A DNA stretch of 64,000 nucleotides from Prevotella sp. HUN102 (GCF_000688375.1 NZ_JIAF01000004.1:2170001-2234000), one strand, 5' to 3'. Shown: positions 1 to 9,587, counted from the first letter of the stretch. Made by a program: numbers and translations. Notes: generated by a model not told the origin, from the sequence alone.

Positions 1-95
1 CCATCGGAGCAGGCTCGGTGGTTACGAAAGATATCCCCGACAATGCCGTAGCCGTAGGGAATCCCTGTAAAGTGATTAAGTTTATCGAACCTTGA
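1..95 (+). CDS. Sugar O-acetyltransferase, 3' end only
   Basis: An open frame runs from the window edge to TGA at 93-95. Its last 30 residues have the left-handed beta-helix end [20 protein letters not shown] followed by PCKV, typical of the maltose/galactoside O-acetyltransferase (Maa/LacA) hexapeptide family. These enzymes move acetyl from acetyl-CoA to a sugar hydroxyl. The active-site part lies outside the window, so the substrate cannot be inferred. Confidence 0.75.
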   Translation, partial: IGAGSVVTKDIPDNAVAVGNPCKVIKFIEP

Positions 96-209
96 ATGGG
101 GAAATGGGACAAGAAGACGAAGCGAGCAAGCTGACAAAGAGGACGAACAGGTCGCTTTGTTCGCTCCTCAACTGCTCATTTCAACACATTAAACAGGCTC
201 CCTGTTCAG

Positions 210-311
210 ATATCACGTGATATTTGGGAGAATATCACGTAATATTTAGGAAAATATCACGTAATATTTGAGAGAATATCACGTGATATTTGGAAGAATA
301 TCACGTGATAT
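210..311. repeat. Five palindromes at exact 22-bp period
   Basis: The 14-bp palindrome ATATCACGTGATAT (or the variant with CACGTA) starts at 210, 232, 254, 276 and 298, so the period is exactly 22 bp. Spacers are purine-rich 8-mers. It lies in the otherwise empty stretch 96-508 between the acetyltransferase and hemN. It could be a multi-site operator, a set of small hairpins or an intergenic repeat array; the sequence alone does not decide. Nothing else was seen in 96-449. Confidence 0.85.
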
Positions 312-449
312 TTTTCAGCAAGTGGTTTACAGAGCTTCTGCATCTCCTTTTTTGTTTATCGAAATCCGACTGACTGATGAACGCTGCCGCCGTTTCCTCT
401 TTTCAGAATATCCTTATAAATAAGGAGAAGATATGTGTGCCGATTTTTG

Positions 450-457
450 TACCTTTG
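450..457 (+). promoter_or_regulatory. -7 promoter box for hemN
   Basis: TACCTTTG matches the Bacteroidetes -7 consensus TAnnTTTG and lies 51 bp before the ATG at 509. It argues against the longer in-frame start at 377, which would lie upstream of the promoter. Confidence 0.6.
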
Positions 458-508
458 CAAGCCATTGGCAACACAGGCAATGCCAATCCATACAAGAACA
501 GATTTGAA

Positions 509-1873
509 ATGAACAACAAACTGATAGAGAAATACAACATATCAGTACCCCGATACACCAGTTATCCTCCCGCAAACTATTTCAGGGAGTTTGGAGAAGA
601 GGAATACGTGGACGCTGTCATTCGCAGCAACAATGCGCGAAACGGCAACGTTTCCTTCTACATCCATATTCCCTATTGCCGCAGACTCTGCCATTACTGT
701 GGCTGCAATTCGTATGCGATGCAGAAGGAAGACAGGATTGGTGCATACATCGACGCATTGCACAGGGAGATTGACCTCGTGGCAAGGCACATCAGTAAGG
801 ACAGGAAAATCTCGCAGATACATTATGGCGGGGGAAGTCCTACGGCAATGCCGGTCGGTGTTCTGAAAGAACTCAACGAACACTTGCTCTCCCTGCTGCC
901 CACCATCGGACAACCCGAGATTGCCATTGAGTGCCATCCGGGATTTCTTACCCCCAAAGACTGGGAAGGACTGGCCGAAGCACGCTTCAACCGTTTCAGC
1001 ATCGGCGTTCAGGACTTCGACACCGAGGTGCTCAAGGCCGTGAACCGCGAACCGTCCGCCCTGCTTATGGAAGAGATATTCGAGATACTGCGAGGCGTTG
1101 GTGCAGGCATCAATCTGGATTTTCTTTTCGGACTGCCCGGACAAACGCCCGAGAGTTTCAACCACTCCATCAGGAAAGCCGTGTCGCTTCGTCCCGACCG
1201 TCTCACCACCTTCAGCTACGGGCATTGTCCTTGGATATTCAAAAGGCAGTTGATTCTCGAGAAACAGGGACTGCCGTCGGCAGAAGACAAGGCAGAGATG
1301 TTCCGAAAGGCAAAGGAAACGCTTACCGGCGCAGGCTATCTCGGCATAGGGCTCGACCATTTCGTGCTCCCCGATGACGAATTAGCCACGGCTCTGAACA
1401 CGCACAAGCTGCACCGGAACTTTCAGGGATACTGCACCAGACGCACAACGGCACAGGTTTATGCTTTCGGCGTTACCGGAATCAGTCAGCTCGAAACTGC
1501 CTATGCGCAAAATTCAAAGGCCATTCCCGAGTACATCGAGGAGGTTTCATCCGGCAGACTTCCGATAAAGAAAGGCTATCTGCTCTCTGCTCAAGAGCAA
1601 ATCGCACGCGAAGTGATCGAAACCCTGATGTGCAACTATCACATTGATTGGAGCGAAATAGCCCAAAGCCTCAGCCTCGACACATCAGCCATCAAGCAAG
1701 CCGTGAACTACGACGAAGCAAGATTGAGTGAAATGCAGACAGACGGCATTCTGCGATTCAACGATGCAGAGCTGACAATGACTGAAGATGGCAATCCGTT
1801 CGTCCGCAACGTCGCAGCCACGCTCGATCCACTGATGATTAATACAACAAGGAAATTTTCTAAACCGATATAG
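509..1873 (+). CDS. hemN: Oxygen-independent coproporphyrinogen III oxidase
   Basis: A radical SAM enzyme that decarboxylates two propionates of coproporphyrinogen III to give protoporphyrinogen IX in the cytoplasm without oxygen. From ATG 509 the protein has 454 residues, the usual HemN length. The N-terminal RYTSYPPANYF and the cluster motif CRRLCHYC (Cys57, Cys61, Cys64, followed by Cys66) are classic for HemN. GGGSPT follows as the SAM-binding glycine stretch. The frame stays open back to 377, but that 44-residue leader is not HemN-like and precedes the promoter box. It is followed by a repeat-rich spacer and hemG, the next enzyme in the pathway. Confidence 0.93.
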   Translation: MNNKLIEKYNISVPRYTSYPPANYFREFGEEEYVDAVIRSNNARNGNVSFYIHIPYCRRLCHYCGCNSYAMQKEDRIGAYIDALHREIDLVARHISKDRKISQIHYGGGSPTAMPVGVLKELNEHLLSLLPTIGQPEIAIECHPGFLTPKDWEGLAEARFNRFSIGVQDFDTEVLKAVNREPSALLMEEIFEILRGVGAGINLDFLFGLPGQTPESFNHSIRKAVSLRPDRLTTFSYGHCPWIFKRQLILEKQGLPSAEDKAEMFRKAKETLTGAGYLGIGLDHFVLPDDELATALNTHKLHRNFQGYCTRRTTAQVYAFGVTGISQLETAYAQNSKAIPEYIEEVSSGRLPIKKGYLLSAQEQIAREVIETLMCNYHIDWSEIAQSLSLDTSAIKQAVNYDEARLSEMQTDGILRFNDAELTMTEDGNPFVRNVAATLDPLMINTTRKFSKPI

Positions 1874-2115
1874 TGAAGGAGTTAAAGGAGTGAAAGGGAG
1901 TTAAAGAAGTTAAAGGAGAGGAGTGAAGGAATAAAGGAAGAGGAGTTAAGGAAGTTAATGGAGTTAAGGAAGTTAAAGACAATACTAAAGTTTAGCAGCA
2001 TCATCGGACAATACGATGGCATTGTCTTTAATTCCTTTAACTCCCCTTCACTCCTTTAACTCCATTATCCCTTAACTTCTTTAACTCCCTTTCACTCCTT
2101 TAACTCCTTAACTAA
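1874..2115. repeat. Low-complexity inverted repeat between hemN and hemG
   Basis: The left half (1874-1980) repeats GGAGTTAAAGGAGTGAAAGG-like units. The right half (2025-2115) holds the reverse complement (CTTTAACTCC, TTCACTCC units). About 40 bp of the outer arms pair almost perfectly and the inner arms share AAAGACAAT / ATTGTCTTT. The RNA could form one long hairpin just before the hemG start at 2126. No gene was seen here. Confidence 0.8.
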
Positions 2116-2125
2116 AAAACAATAT

Positions 2126-3487
2126 ATGCAACAAACACGCGAAATTATAGTGATAGGAGCAGGCCTGACAGGGCTTACCTGCGCCCGGCAATTGAAGAAA
2201 AACGGACACGATGTGGAGGTTTTGGAGAAAACCGGACGCATCGGTGGATTTATGCAGACCATAGAAGCAGACGGATTCGTGATGGAAGAAGGACCGAGCA
2301 CAGGAACAATAAAGCATCCGGAAGTGGCAGAGCTGTTCGACGACCTTGCCGATGCGTGCCAACTGGAGGAAGCACACAAGTCGAGCAAGTGCAGATTGAT
2401 ATGGAAGGGCAACCAATTCCACGCACTTCCCTCGAATCCTGTCGGCGCAATCTTCACTCCCCTGTTCACATTAAAAGACAAATTCCGCATCCTCGGCGAA
2501 CCTTGGAGGAAGCCGGGAACCAATCCCAACGAATCAGTGGGCGCACTTGCAGAGCGCAGACTGGGAAAATCGTTCGTAGACTATGCCGTAGACCCGTTCC
2601 TTTCAGGCGTCTATGCCGGCGATCCATACAAACTTCCCACGCGTCTGGCACTTCCAAAGCTCTACAATCTCGAACAGACCTACGGCGGATTCATCAGAGG
2701 AAGCATCGCATTGAGCAAAAAGCAGAAGACCGAAAGAGAGAAGCGTGCCACCAAAGCCGTATTCTCCACAAGGGGAGGATTCGGAAATCTGGTGCAGGCA
2801 TTGGGCAACGCCATCGGTTCGGAGCGCATTTCGCTGAACTGCGACGGGCTTACCATCACGCCTTTCGGCAACAAGTGGAAACTCACTTGGGGAGAAGAAG
2901 AGAGAATTGCCGACGAGATTATCACTACCTGTCCGTCTTACGAGCTTCCGAAGCTCCTGCCCTTCCTTTCAGAAGAACAGACAAAGAACTTGGACAATCT
3001 CTATTATGCCCCCGTGATTGAAATAGGCGTGGGCATCAGGGACACGAAGGGTACGGACTGGAAAGCCTTCGGAGGTCTCGTGCCGTCAAAGGAAAAGCAA
3101 CAGATTCTGGGCATACTGATGCCGTCGGCGTGCTTTGCAAACCGTGCGCCGGAGGGTGGAGCAAACTTCGCCTACTTCTTAGGTGGTGCCCGACACACGG
3201 AATATCTCGAGAAGTCGGACGAGGAACTCACGCAAATCGTGAACGAATCCCTGCACCGAATGCTGAAGTTTCCCGAAGGAACAAAGGCAGATGTCATCAG
3301 AATATTCCGACACGCACGCGCCATTCCCCAGTATATGGAGGAAACGGACACACGACTGGGCACCATTCAGGAGGTTGAAACGCAATATCCCTCACTCCAT
3401 ATTGCCGGAAACATCAGGGACGGAATAGGAATGGGCGACAGAATAAAGCAGGCCGTTGATGTGGCAAACTCCATCAGCAAGCGATAA
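2126..3487 (+). CDS. hemG: Protoporphyrinogen oxidase (HemY-type flavoprotein)
   Basis: Oxidises protoporphyrinogen IX to protoporphyrin IX, the step after HemN. The N-terminus has a Rossmann FAD motif GAGLTG (residues 11-16) with a beta-strand/helix pattern and the GGFMQT loop after the first acidic strand. The C-terminus has the family's second FAD motif (LHIAGN...GIGMGD, near residues 420-440). At 453 residues it matches HemY-type, not the short flavodoxin-like HemG of E. coli; the symbol follows common Bacteroidales usage. The start ATG follows directly after the long inverted repeat, so translation may depend on RNA folding there. hemD-like follows about 100 bp downstream. Confidence 0.9.
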   Translation: MQQTREIIVIGAGLTGLTCARQLKKNGHDVEVLEKTGRIGGFMQTIEADGFVMEEGPSTGTIKHPEVAELFDDLADACQLEEAHKSSKCRLIWKGNQFHALPSNPVGAIFTPLFTLKDKFRILGEPWRKPGTNPNESVGALAERRLGKSFVDYAVDPFLSGVYAGDPYKLPTRLALPKLYNLEQTYGGFIRGSIALSKKQKTEREKRATKAVFSTRGGFGNLVQALGNAIGSERISLNCDGLTITPFGNKWKLTWGEEERIADEIITTCPSYELPKLLPFLSEEQTKNLDNLYYAPVIEIGVGIRDTKGTDWKAFGGLVPSKEKQQILGILMPSACFANRAPEGGANFAYFLGGARHTEYLEKSDEELTQIVNESLHRMLKFPEGTKADVIRIFRHARAIPQYMEETDTRLGTIQEVETQYPSLHIAGNIRDGIGMGDRIKQAVDVANSISKR

Positions 3488-3590
3488 TTATCCCTCGACA
3501 ATAATATACCTGAGTTCACACTTATCCCGAACACGGAAAGATACAAGGCTACAAGTTGATAAGGTTACAGGCAAATACCCCCTGACACAG

Positions 3591-4406
3591 ATGAAAAGGA
3601 CTTACAACATTCTGGTTACTGCGCCGAAAGGATATTCCAAAAGGTTTTGTGATGCCCTGCGAACGGCTTCGAGGGAGGGGAATATCGTGCTGGATCCGAT
3701 TGCCATTCCGTTGATTGCAACCGAGATTTTCGACGCTGACGATGCAACTAACACGCTCATCGGCAGTCTGAACAGCTTCGACTATGTAATATTCACGAGC
3801 CGAAAAGCCATCGAGGCAATGGCGAGATTCCGAGAGAAAGCTCCTTTCCGCTTCTCCGATACTATTGGTTACGCAAGCATCGGGAAAGACGTGGAGTATA
3901 TGAAAAGCGCATTAAACCTTCCGCCGTGCTTCGCCAACAGCGAACCGAGCCTTATGGGTATTGCAAAAGAGCTTGAAAAGACAGGCAATCACATCGGAAA
4001 ACGTGTGGCAGTATTAGGTCCGAGAGTGGAAGGAATCCGAGAACCAAGCACCGTTCCCGACTTCATTGCATCGTTACGGCACATTGATACAAAGCCAACT
4101 TTCATATCCGTTTACAAGACCTGCAAGGCGAACGCTACTGCCTTGAACAAAGTGCGACACGCCATCACAAGCAAAATTGACTGCGTTGCCTTTACCAGTG
4201 GGGCTGAAGCGCAGGTGTATCGTGAGTTGATGGAAGGCTTACCTGTCAATAAGAAGGAAATGAAACCTACCCTCACAGCCTGTTTCGGTCCCTATACTGC
4301 CAAATGCGCAGAGGAAGAAGGCTTGCAGATAGACTTCATTTCAAAGGATTTCGGTTCGTTCGAAGCATTTGCTACAAATCTGAAATCGTATCTTTCTTCG
4401 CTTTGA
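3591..4406 (+). CDS. hemD: Uroporphyrinogen-III synthase family protein
   Basis: Closes hydroxymethylbilane into uroporphyrinogen III. It is about 271 residues from ATG 3591, the normal size. It shows the two-domain HemD pattern: an early VTAPKGYS strand, FDYVIFTSRKAIEAM (the 'vIfTSrnAv' signature), the hinge and then VAFTSGAEAQVYRE in the second domain, ending in the CFGPYTAKCAEEEGL segment. An in-frame upstream extension to 3456 overlaps hemG and lacks homology-like features, so the ATG at 3591 is preferred. Its last 35 bp overlap the end of the convergent MFS gene. Identity to HemD is judged from motifs; the family diverges widely. Confidence 0.78.
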   Translation: MKRTYNILVTAPKGYSKRFCDALRTASREGNIVLDPIAIPLIATEIFDADDATNTLIGSLNSFDYVIFTSRKAIEAMARFREKAPFRFSDTIGYASIGKDVEYMKSALNLPPCFANSEPSLMGIAKELEKTGNHIGKRVAVLGPRVEGIREPSTVPDFIASLRHIDTKPTFISVYKTCKANATALNKVRHAITSKIDCVAFTSGAEAQVYRELMEGLPVNKKEMKPTLTACFGPYTAKCAEEEGLQIDFISKDFGSFEAFATNLKSYLSSL

Positions 4407-5604
4407 AGAAGTGGAGAATGTAGATCAGGCTGATTGCAGAAACAGCTATTTCCACCACATAAATCCCCTCATAGCCGAACCACTGCCCGATGCTTCCCGA
4501 CGCAACGGCAATGAACATACCACTCAAATGAGAGATGACCACCTGCACGGTAAAGTCGGTTCCCTCTCTTCCGGGACGAACACACTGCATAGATGAGGTA
4601 TAGACCACCACCGTTGCCAGTCCGTAGCAGGCCTGAACATAGATAATTCCGATGAGGAAAGCAACCTTGCTGAACGGAAAGAAACTCAAAAGCAGAAAGT
4701 AACAGGGGGCTGAGAGAATGCAGACAGCAAAGAGAACGCGTGCCCTGTGCAATCCGATTCTGCGCAACAGCACGCCCGAGAACCACGCACAGACGAAAGA
4801 ACTCGCCGTGCCTACGATGCCGATGAGAAATCCTATCTCTTTCATTGAATAGCCGTGATCAACAAGGTACGGGCGGAGCGTGGATATAATGCCGATGATG
4901 CCCATATAATAGAGCATCAGGAAACCTATCTGCGGCCACACGCTCCGCTGCGAGAAGAACCAGATGAAGTCTGCCAGCTTCGCCTTGTTCTCGGGTTTCT
5001 TCGCCTCTATCGTGATATGCCTGTTGAGCAGAAGCGGAATGAGCATCAGCAGAACAAACAATGCCAGACAGGGCACCACCACGTGCCACCCATAGCTATG
5101 GAGCACCATCAGCAGCAGTCCGCTTCCTATCAGCGTGCCTCCGAAACTTCCCATCGACTGCATACTGTTCAGCAGGCTTCGGTCCTGTTTTCTGAACGAC
5201 AGGATAGCCAATGCGTCCGTGGCAATATCCTGTGTAGACGATGCAAGCATAGAGATGAAGAACAGAATCAGAATGAGCAACAAATCGGACTTCACGTCGA
5301 AGAATCCCGTAAACAGCAATGCCAGTGCATAGACAGCCTCACAGGAAATGATGGTTTTCTTGTAATCGCCCACCGTCAGGCAATGCCTGTCTACCAACGG
5401 CGACCAAAGGAACTTGACGAGCCACGGCAGCCGCACGAGATTCAGCAGTCCGATTACTGCCAGACTGTATTTTCCCTCGCGCATCGTTACCTGCAAGGCA
5501 GTCATCATAAACGACGAGGGCACGAATTGCGCAATATAGAGAGCCAGAAATGTTCCCAAACTCATTATGCGCCCATTATTGTTTTCTGAATTGTTCATTG
5601 CCAT
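4372..5604 (-). CDS. AmpG/FptX-like MFS transporter
   Basis: About 410 residues with 11-12 predicted membrane segments. The motif STQDIATDALAI after the fourth segment is the hallmark of the AmpG-RhtX-FptX branch of the major facilitator superfamily, which carries muropeptides or siderophores across the inner membrane. WSPLVDRH also fits. The start at 5604 (MAMNN) is preferred over 5643. It is the last gene of a minus-strand block with a TonB receptor and a SpoIID protein, so a role in moving an imported cell-wall fragment or siderophore into the cytoplasm is likely; the substrate is not shown by the sequence. Confidence 0.82.
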   Translation of the reverse strand: MAMNNSENNNGRIMSLGTFLALYIAQFVPSSFMMTALQVTMREGKYSLAVIGLLNLVRLPWLVKFLWSPLVDRHCLTVGDYKKTIISCEAVYALALLFTGFFDVKSDLLLILILFFISMLASSTQDIATDALAILSFRKQDRSLLNSMQSMGSFGGTLIGSGLLLMVLHSYGWHVVVPCLALFVLLMLIPLLLNRHITIEAKKPENKAKLADFIWFFSQRSVWPQIGFLMLYYMGIIGIISTLRPYLVDHGYSMKEIGFLIGIVGTASSFVCAWFSGVLLRRIGLHRARVLFAVCILSAPCYFLLLSFFPFSKVAFLIGIIYVQACYGLATVVVYTSSMQCVRPGREGTDFTVQVVISHLSGMFIAVASGSIGQWFGYEGIYVVEIAVSAISLIYILHFFKAKKDTISDL

Positions 5605-5697
5605 TTCATTTCTCTTTTTCTGTTGTTTTCCCGTGCATATCAAGCAGTTTCATAGCCTTGTTCTCCCTATCGGAAAACCTGTTCACTCATCGGTTTT

Positions 5698-5785
5698 GCA
5701 AGTAACCGAAGAATGCGCTGCAATCTTCGCAAAAACGTAGCGCAATCTTCGCAAAAACGGACTGCATTCTTCGCAAGATTGGAAA
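5698..5785. repeat. 22-bp-period repeat (GCAATCTTCGC units)
   Basis: Units start at 5720, 5742 and 5764: two share GCAATCTTCGCAAAAACG and the third reads GCATTCTTCGCAAGATTG. A weaker unit may start at 5698. The period is exactly 22 bp, the same as at 210-311 and 13711-13798. It lies in the gap 5605-6012, where no gene is supported. Confidence 0.7.
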
Positions 5786-6012
5786 GCGACTTTGTATCCA
5801 TTGATTTTCAAACACTTACAAACGGTATGTTTCTGACGCATTGCACGACCGTGAATTGCTGTCCGATGAAAACTTAAAACAGGCGCAATGGTCTGCCGTC
5901 TGTGCCAAAGATGCTGAAAAACCACTCCGTTTCCCTGAACTTCTATCCCCCATCAAGAATACCTAAAGGCTTCTCGATGGGGGAATATCGCGTGAATGAA
6001 ATTCTCTTTCTG

Positions 6013-8070
6013 TTAAAAGTTCACTGCAACGGAAGTTCCGAATGTAAGAGGTTTGCCCTTCTGCGCATAGTTTGTTGCGCCCGACTTGAATCCGTAAGCG
6101 ATGTAATCTGTGTTGGTAAGGTTCTTTCCCCATACTTCCCACGTGAAGATGCCCTTCGTGAGGCTTACCTTCGCATTGAGAAGCGCATAGAAGTTCTGGC
6201 TTACCACGTTGTCGTCGACCCAGTAAATTCTGCCGATGCCGGTCATACCTGCGCTGAACACAACCTTATCGAGCCATCCTGTCGGCAAGATGGTGTAGCT
6301 GCCGTTCAGAGCCAGCGTGTGGTTCGGCACCATCGGAAGCCTATGTCCTGAATAATCTTCCTTCTGGCTCTTGTGGTAGTCGAGATAGCGGGCGTGGGTA
6401 TAGCCATAGCTGAGGTTGAGCTGCATACCCTTGACAGGACGATAGCCGAGCGAGAGTTCCAAACCTTTGCTGTCCGTATGGCCTGCATTCGTCATCACGT
6501 TTCCAACACCGGGTATCGTGTAGGTAGTCTGCATGTGCCGCCAGTCTATATAGAACAGATCCAGTTCTGTAAAGAGCCTTCCGTCGAGGAAGTTCACACG
6601 TGCTCCCACCTCATAGTTCCAACTGTATTCAGGCTCATAGGAGCGTTCGTGGTCTTCCTTGAAGCTGTTGTTGAATCCACCCGGCTTATAACCGCGCGTG
6701 ATGCTCGCATAGTAGAGATTGTTTTCCGTGGTCAGATACTGGAGCGTGAACTTCGGAGTGAACTGACGGAAGTTTGCCTTGCTCTCGTGGTCGGCAAGAT
6801 GTTTCCATTCCCCCGTCTTCAGGTTCAGGCTTTCTCTGTTGTAATTGGTCTTTGCGTGATCATAGTCGAAGCGCAGACCAACGGTGGCAGAAAGTCCTCT
6901 CCATATATTATAGGAACTCTGATGGTAGAGTGCGAACGATTCCGTGGGAATGCTGTAATCGGTCGGCGTAGCCATTCCGGCCGAGTGCATAGTGTTCTGA
7001 ATGAATTGATTCGAGCCGAACAACATTCCGAAGGCTCCCACAATCCACTGATAACGGCTGTCGCTGTTCGACTTCAGCGTAAATTCCTGCGAAAGCATAT
7101 TCTGATGATAGTCGTTGTCCACGAAATACTTGTCGGCAATGGTGAAATCCTGATCGATTCCCATATGCGTCTTGATGTACTGATAGGATGTCTGGCTGTT
7201 GAAACTTATCTTCTCGTTCTCATATCGGGCATTGAATCCGGTGGTGGAAATCAGTCTGCGGAAAAGACTGTAACGGTTATAGCTGATTTCCTCCACCTTG
7301 TCGTTCTCCACATCATACGGCGCATAGGGATAACCTCCCTGATCGCTGTAAGCCAGAGTGGTGTTCAGGCGCAGCATCCATTGCTGCGAGGGTTTCCAGT
7401 AGAGTCCCAGGCGTCCCTCGCCTTCGTCGATGTCGTCCACTTTTTCGCCAAGATGGGCATTATTGAACATACCGTCGTTGTGATGATAAGAGCCTGCCAC
7501 CGAGAAACCGAAGCTGTCGCTGAGCTTCGTATAGTTGGATGCCTGTGCAGTAAAGTCGTTGAACCTTCCGTAACCGAGCTTTACACGTGTATTCTGATAC
7601 TCCAAAGGATTATGGGTGTAAACATTCACGATGCCACCAATGGCATTTCGCCCATAGAGCGTGCCTTGCGGACCTCGGAAAACATCCACGGCGGCGACGT
7701 CGCTGAGGTCGATGTCGAATGCCGATGACTCGAAATGAGGCACGCCGTCCACATAATAACCCACCGAAGAACCCTTCACCTTCGTGCCGATACCACGCAC
7801 AAAGACCGGCGTATTGGCACGAGAGCCATAGTCCGGCATATAGAAATTAGGCATAACGGCCGTCAATTCCTTCGGACTCAGAATCTGTTGGGTCTGCAAC
7901 ATTCTTACATCTGCTCTCGAAACAGAGACAGGTGTAAGATTCTTTTGGTTCTGCTTGAAGTCGTTTACCACGACCTCATCCATAGACACACTTCTAAACG
8001 TACTGGAATCATTGGGAATGTCTGGTGTGCCACTCATCGCAAGTGACAGCAATAGCAATTCGTTCAACAT
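6013..8070 (-). CDS. TonB-dependent outer-membrane receptor (FyuA-like)
   Basis: About 685 residues from ATG 8070. A short hydrophobic leader (MLNELLLLSLAMSG) precedes a plug domain with VFVRGIGTKVKGSSVGYYVDGVP and VFRGPQGTLYGRNAIGGIVN, the sequence typical of siderophore receptors such as FyuA. A 22-strand barrel follows and ends in an aromatic residue (VAVNF). There is no CarboxypepD-like N-terminal domain, unlike SusC proteins. The upstream extension to 8256 would cross the promoter box at 8104-8111 and overlap the MFS gene, so it is rejected. The ligand is unknown; two AmpG/FptX-like MFS genes flank the receptor. Confidence 0.88.
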   Translation of the reverse strand: MLNELLLLSLAMSGTPDIPNDSSTFRSVSMDEVVVNDFKQNQKNLTPVSVSRADVRMLQTQQILSPKELTAVMPNFYMPDYGSRANTPVFVRGIGTKVKGSSVGYYVDGVPHFESSAFDIDLSDVAAVDVFRGPQGTLYGRNAIGGIVNVYTHNPLEYQNTRVKLGYGRFNDFTAQASNYTKLSDSFGFSVAGSYHHNDGMFNNAHLGEKVDDIDEGEGRLGLYWKPSQQWMLRLNTTLAYSDQGGYPYAPYDVENDKVEEISYNRYSLFRRLISTTGFNARYENEKISFNSQTSYQYIKTHMGIDQDFTIADKYFVDNDYHQNMLSQEFTLKSNSDSRYQWIVGAFGMLFGSNQFIQNTMHSAGMATPTDYSIPTESFALYHQSSYNIWRGLSATVGLRFDYDHAKTNYNRESLNLKTGEWKHLADHESKANFRQFTPKFTLQYLTTENNLYYASITRGYKPGGFNNSFKEDHERSYEPEYSWNYEVGARVNFLDGRLFTELDLFYIDWRHMQTTYTIPGVGNVMTNAGHTDSKGLELSLGYRPVKGMQLNLSYGYTHARYLDYHKSQKEDYSGHRLPMVPNHTLALNGSYTILPTGWLDKVVFSAGMTGIGRIYWVDDNVVSQNFYALLNAKVSLTKGIFTWEVWGKNLTNTDYIAYGFKSGATNYAQKGKPLTFGTSVAVNF

Positions 8071-8103
8071 AAAAATCTTGTTTCTTTCTGATAATTTCGC
8101 CTG

Positions 8104-8111
8104 CAAAGGTA
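8104..8111 (-). promoter_or_regulatory. -7 promoter box for TonB receptor
   Basis: The minus strand reads TACCTTTG, 33 bp before the chosen ATG at 8070. The receptor (and probably the downstream MFS gene) can thus be transcribed separately from the upstream part of the block. Confidence 0.55.
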
Positions 8112-8203
8112 CGCCGTTTATGCTTTTTTCACAATCCTTATTTATTAGGAAATTGGAAAGAAATACAGCAGACCGCCGACCAATAGGATGAAATAGACCT
8201 TCA

Positions 8204-9490
8204 CTACATCGGGTCTTTTTCCGTTGCAGCAGTTTCCAGTTGCTTGGAAATTTCAAGGAAAGCCGTTACAATAAAAGGAAGAACATTGGCTATCGCAACA
8301 ATGACGAAAAACTTGCGATAGCCCAGATATTCCTGCAAACTGCCTGTAAACCATCCCGACATCATCAACGAGAAGGCCGCAACGGCACTTGCCATCGAGA
8401 ACTTGAAAGTGGAGTATTTTCCCTGTGAGGAATAAATAAGGAAAAGAATATAGGCAGTGATGCCGAAACCGAAGCCGAACTGCTCAATTCCCACACATAT
8501 ATTAATAATGGAAAGCGTGGAAACGAAATTATAGCTGAGGTAGATATAAAGCATTTTCGGCAGCGTGATGGCGCAGACCATCGGCCAGATACAACGTTTC
8601 AGTCCCCATTTGCGAATGCACGTTGCGCCAAACGCACAGCCGAAAATGGCGGCGAAAGCACCTACTGAACCCTGAACCAGCCCCAATTCCTGCGGCGAAA
8701 GGCTCAGGCCTCCGTTGCTTCCGGGGTCTATCAGAAACAACGGCGCAATGCGGAAGAACATTCCTTCGGGAATGAGGAAGAGCAAAAGGAAACAGAACAA
8801 CGCCACATAATTGGGCAAACTCATAAACGTGGTCTTTGTCTCGAGCCACCAACGGCGCGTCAATCCACTTCTGACAGGAATCGAAGACTTGTCGTTCGGA
8901 CGCGGAACCACCATCAGATGATAGACGAAAAGGAGCACAAAAGTGAGCGAAAGCAGCTTGAACGTAGAGTTCCACGACGTTGTTACCACTCGGTTCAGCA
9001 CTTCCAGATTGCCCGCCAACACCAAAGGGATTCCCATTCCGGCAATTACCGACATCATCAGAAAAATGGAATGAATGCCGGAGAACATCGGTCGCTTTCT
9101 CGATATTGCCAATTTGCAGAAGCGTGCCACGGCAACGTCGTGTACAACGGCAGTAGATGCTGTGAGGAAAAGGAAGAAATTTGTGAGCAGTTCCCAATAT
9201 TCAGAGGCAATGCTCACAGAAACGGCATACATACAGAGTGCCATCAGAGCCTCCATTGCCAACAGCCAAGTGCGCTTCGTGGCGAATCCGGAAACCACAC
9301 GTCCCAAGATAGGACGCAGAATAAACGGAATGAAAAACCAAGATGTGCGCAGCGTAATCTCGCCGTTCGACAATCCCATACGGTTGAAGAATACCAACGA
9401 GACAAGGAACACGATAACGTAGGGCAGCCCTCGTGTGAAATACACCGAAGGCAGCCAAAGCCAGTCTCTTCCTTGCAAATTAATGTTCAT
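8204..9490 (-). CDS. MFS transporter, AmpG-like
   Basis: 428 residues with about 12 hydrophobic segments. It opens with LPSVYFTRGLPYVIV, and the first loop carries RMGLSNGEITLRTSW and then RPILGR, where AmpG-family proteins have a similar 'W-P' loop. It is related to, but clearly different from, the MFS protein at 4372-5604. AGGAAT lies just before the start and could serve as ribosome binding site. It sits about 100 bp downstream of the SpoIID fusion in the same direction, suggesting a common transcript. Substrate unknown; muropeptide import is the leading guess. Confidence 0.78.
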   Translation of the reverse strand: MNINLQGRDWLWLPSVYFTRGLPYVIVFLVSLVFFNRMGLSNGEITLRTSWFFIPFILRPILGRVVSGFATKRTWLLAMEALMALCMYAVSVSIASEYWELLTNFFLFLTASTAVVHDVAVARFCKLAISRKRPMFSGIHSIFLMMSVIAGMGIPLVLAGNLEVLNRVVTTSWNSTFKLLSLTFVLLFVYHLMVVPRPNDKSSIPVRSGLTRRWWLETKTTFMSLPNYVALFCFLLLFLIPEGMFFRIAPLFLIDPGSNGGLSLSPQELGLVQGSVGAFAAIFGCAFGATCIRKWGLKRCIWPMVCAITLPKMLYIYLSYNFVSTLSIINICVGIEQFGFGFGITAYILFLIYSSQGKYSTFKFSMASAVAAFSLMMSGWFTGSLQEYLGYRKFFVIVAIANVLPFIVTAFLEISKQLETAATEKDPM

Positions 9491-9587
9491 ATTCCTGTGT
9501 TCGTTGCTCTCTGCTTTTTATTCTTTCTCCCTGTCTGTGCACCTTTTCAGCCTTACCAATACACTTTATCAGCACTGCCTGTGCGCT

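Noticed and set aside
210..311. CRISPR array
   Set aside because: Units are 22 bp with 8-bp spacers, far too short; no cas genes nearby.
377..508. N-terminal extension of HemN
   Set aside because: Not HemN-like, and a promoter box (450-457) lies inside it; the ATG at 509 gives the normal protein length.
6373..7728. Long plus-strand frame inside the TonB receptor gene
   Set aside because: Antisense shadow of a gene with strong receptor motifs; the product has no recognisable domain.
8071..8256. Extended start of the chromosomal TonB receptor
   Set aside because: It would remove the signal peptide from the N-terminus, span the promoter box at 8104 and overlap the MFS gene.
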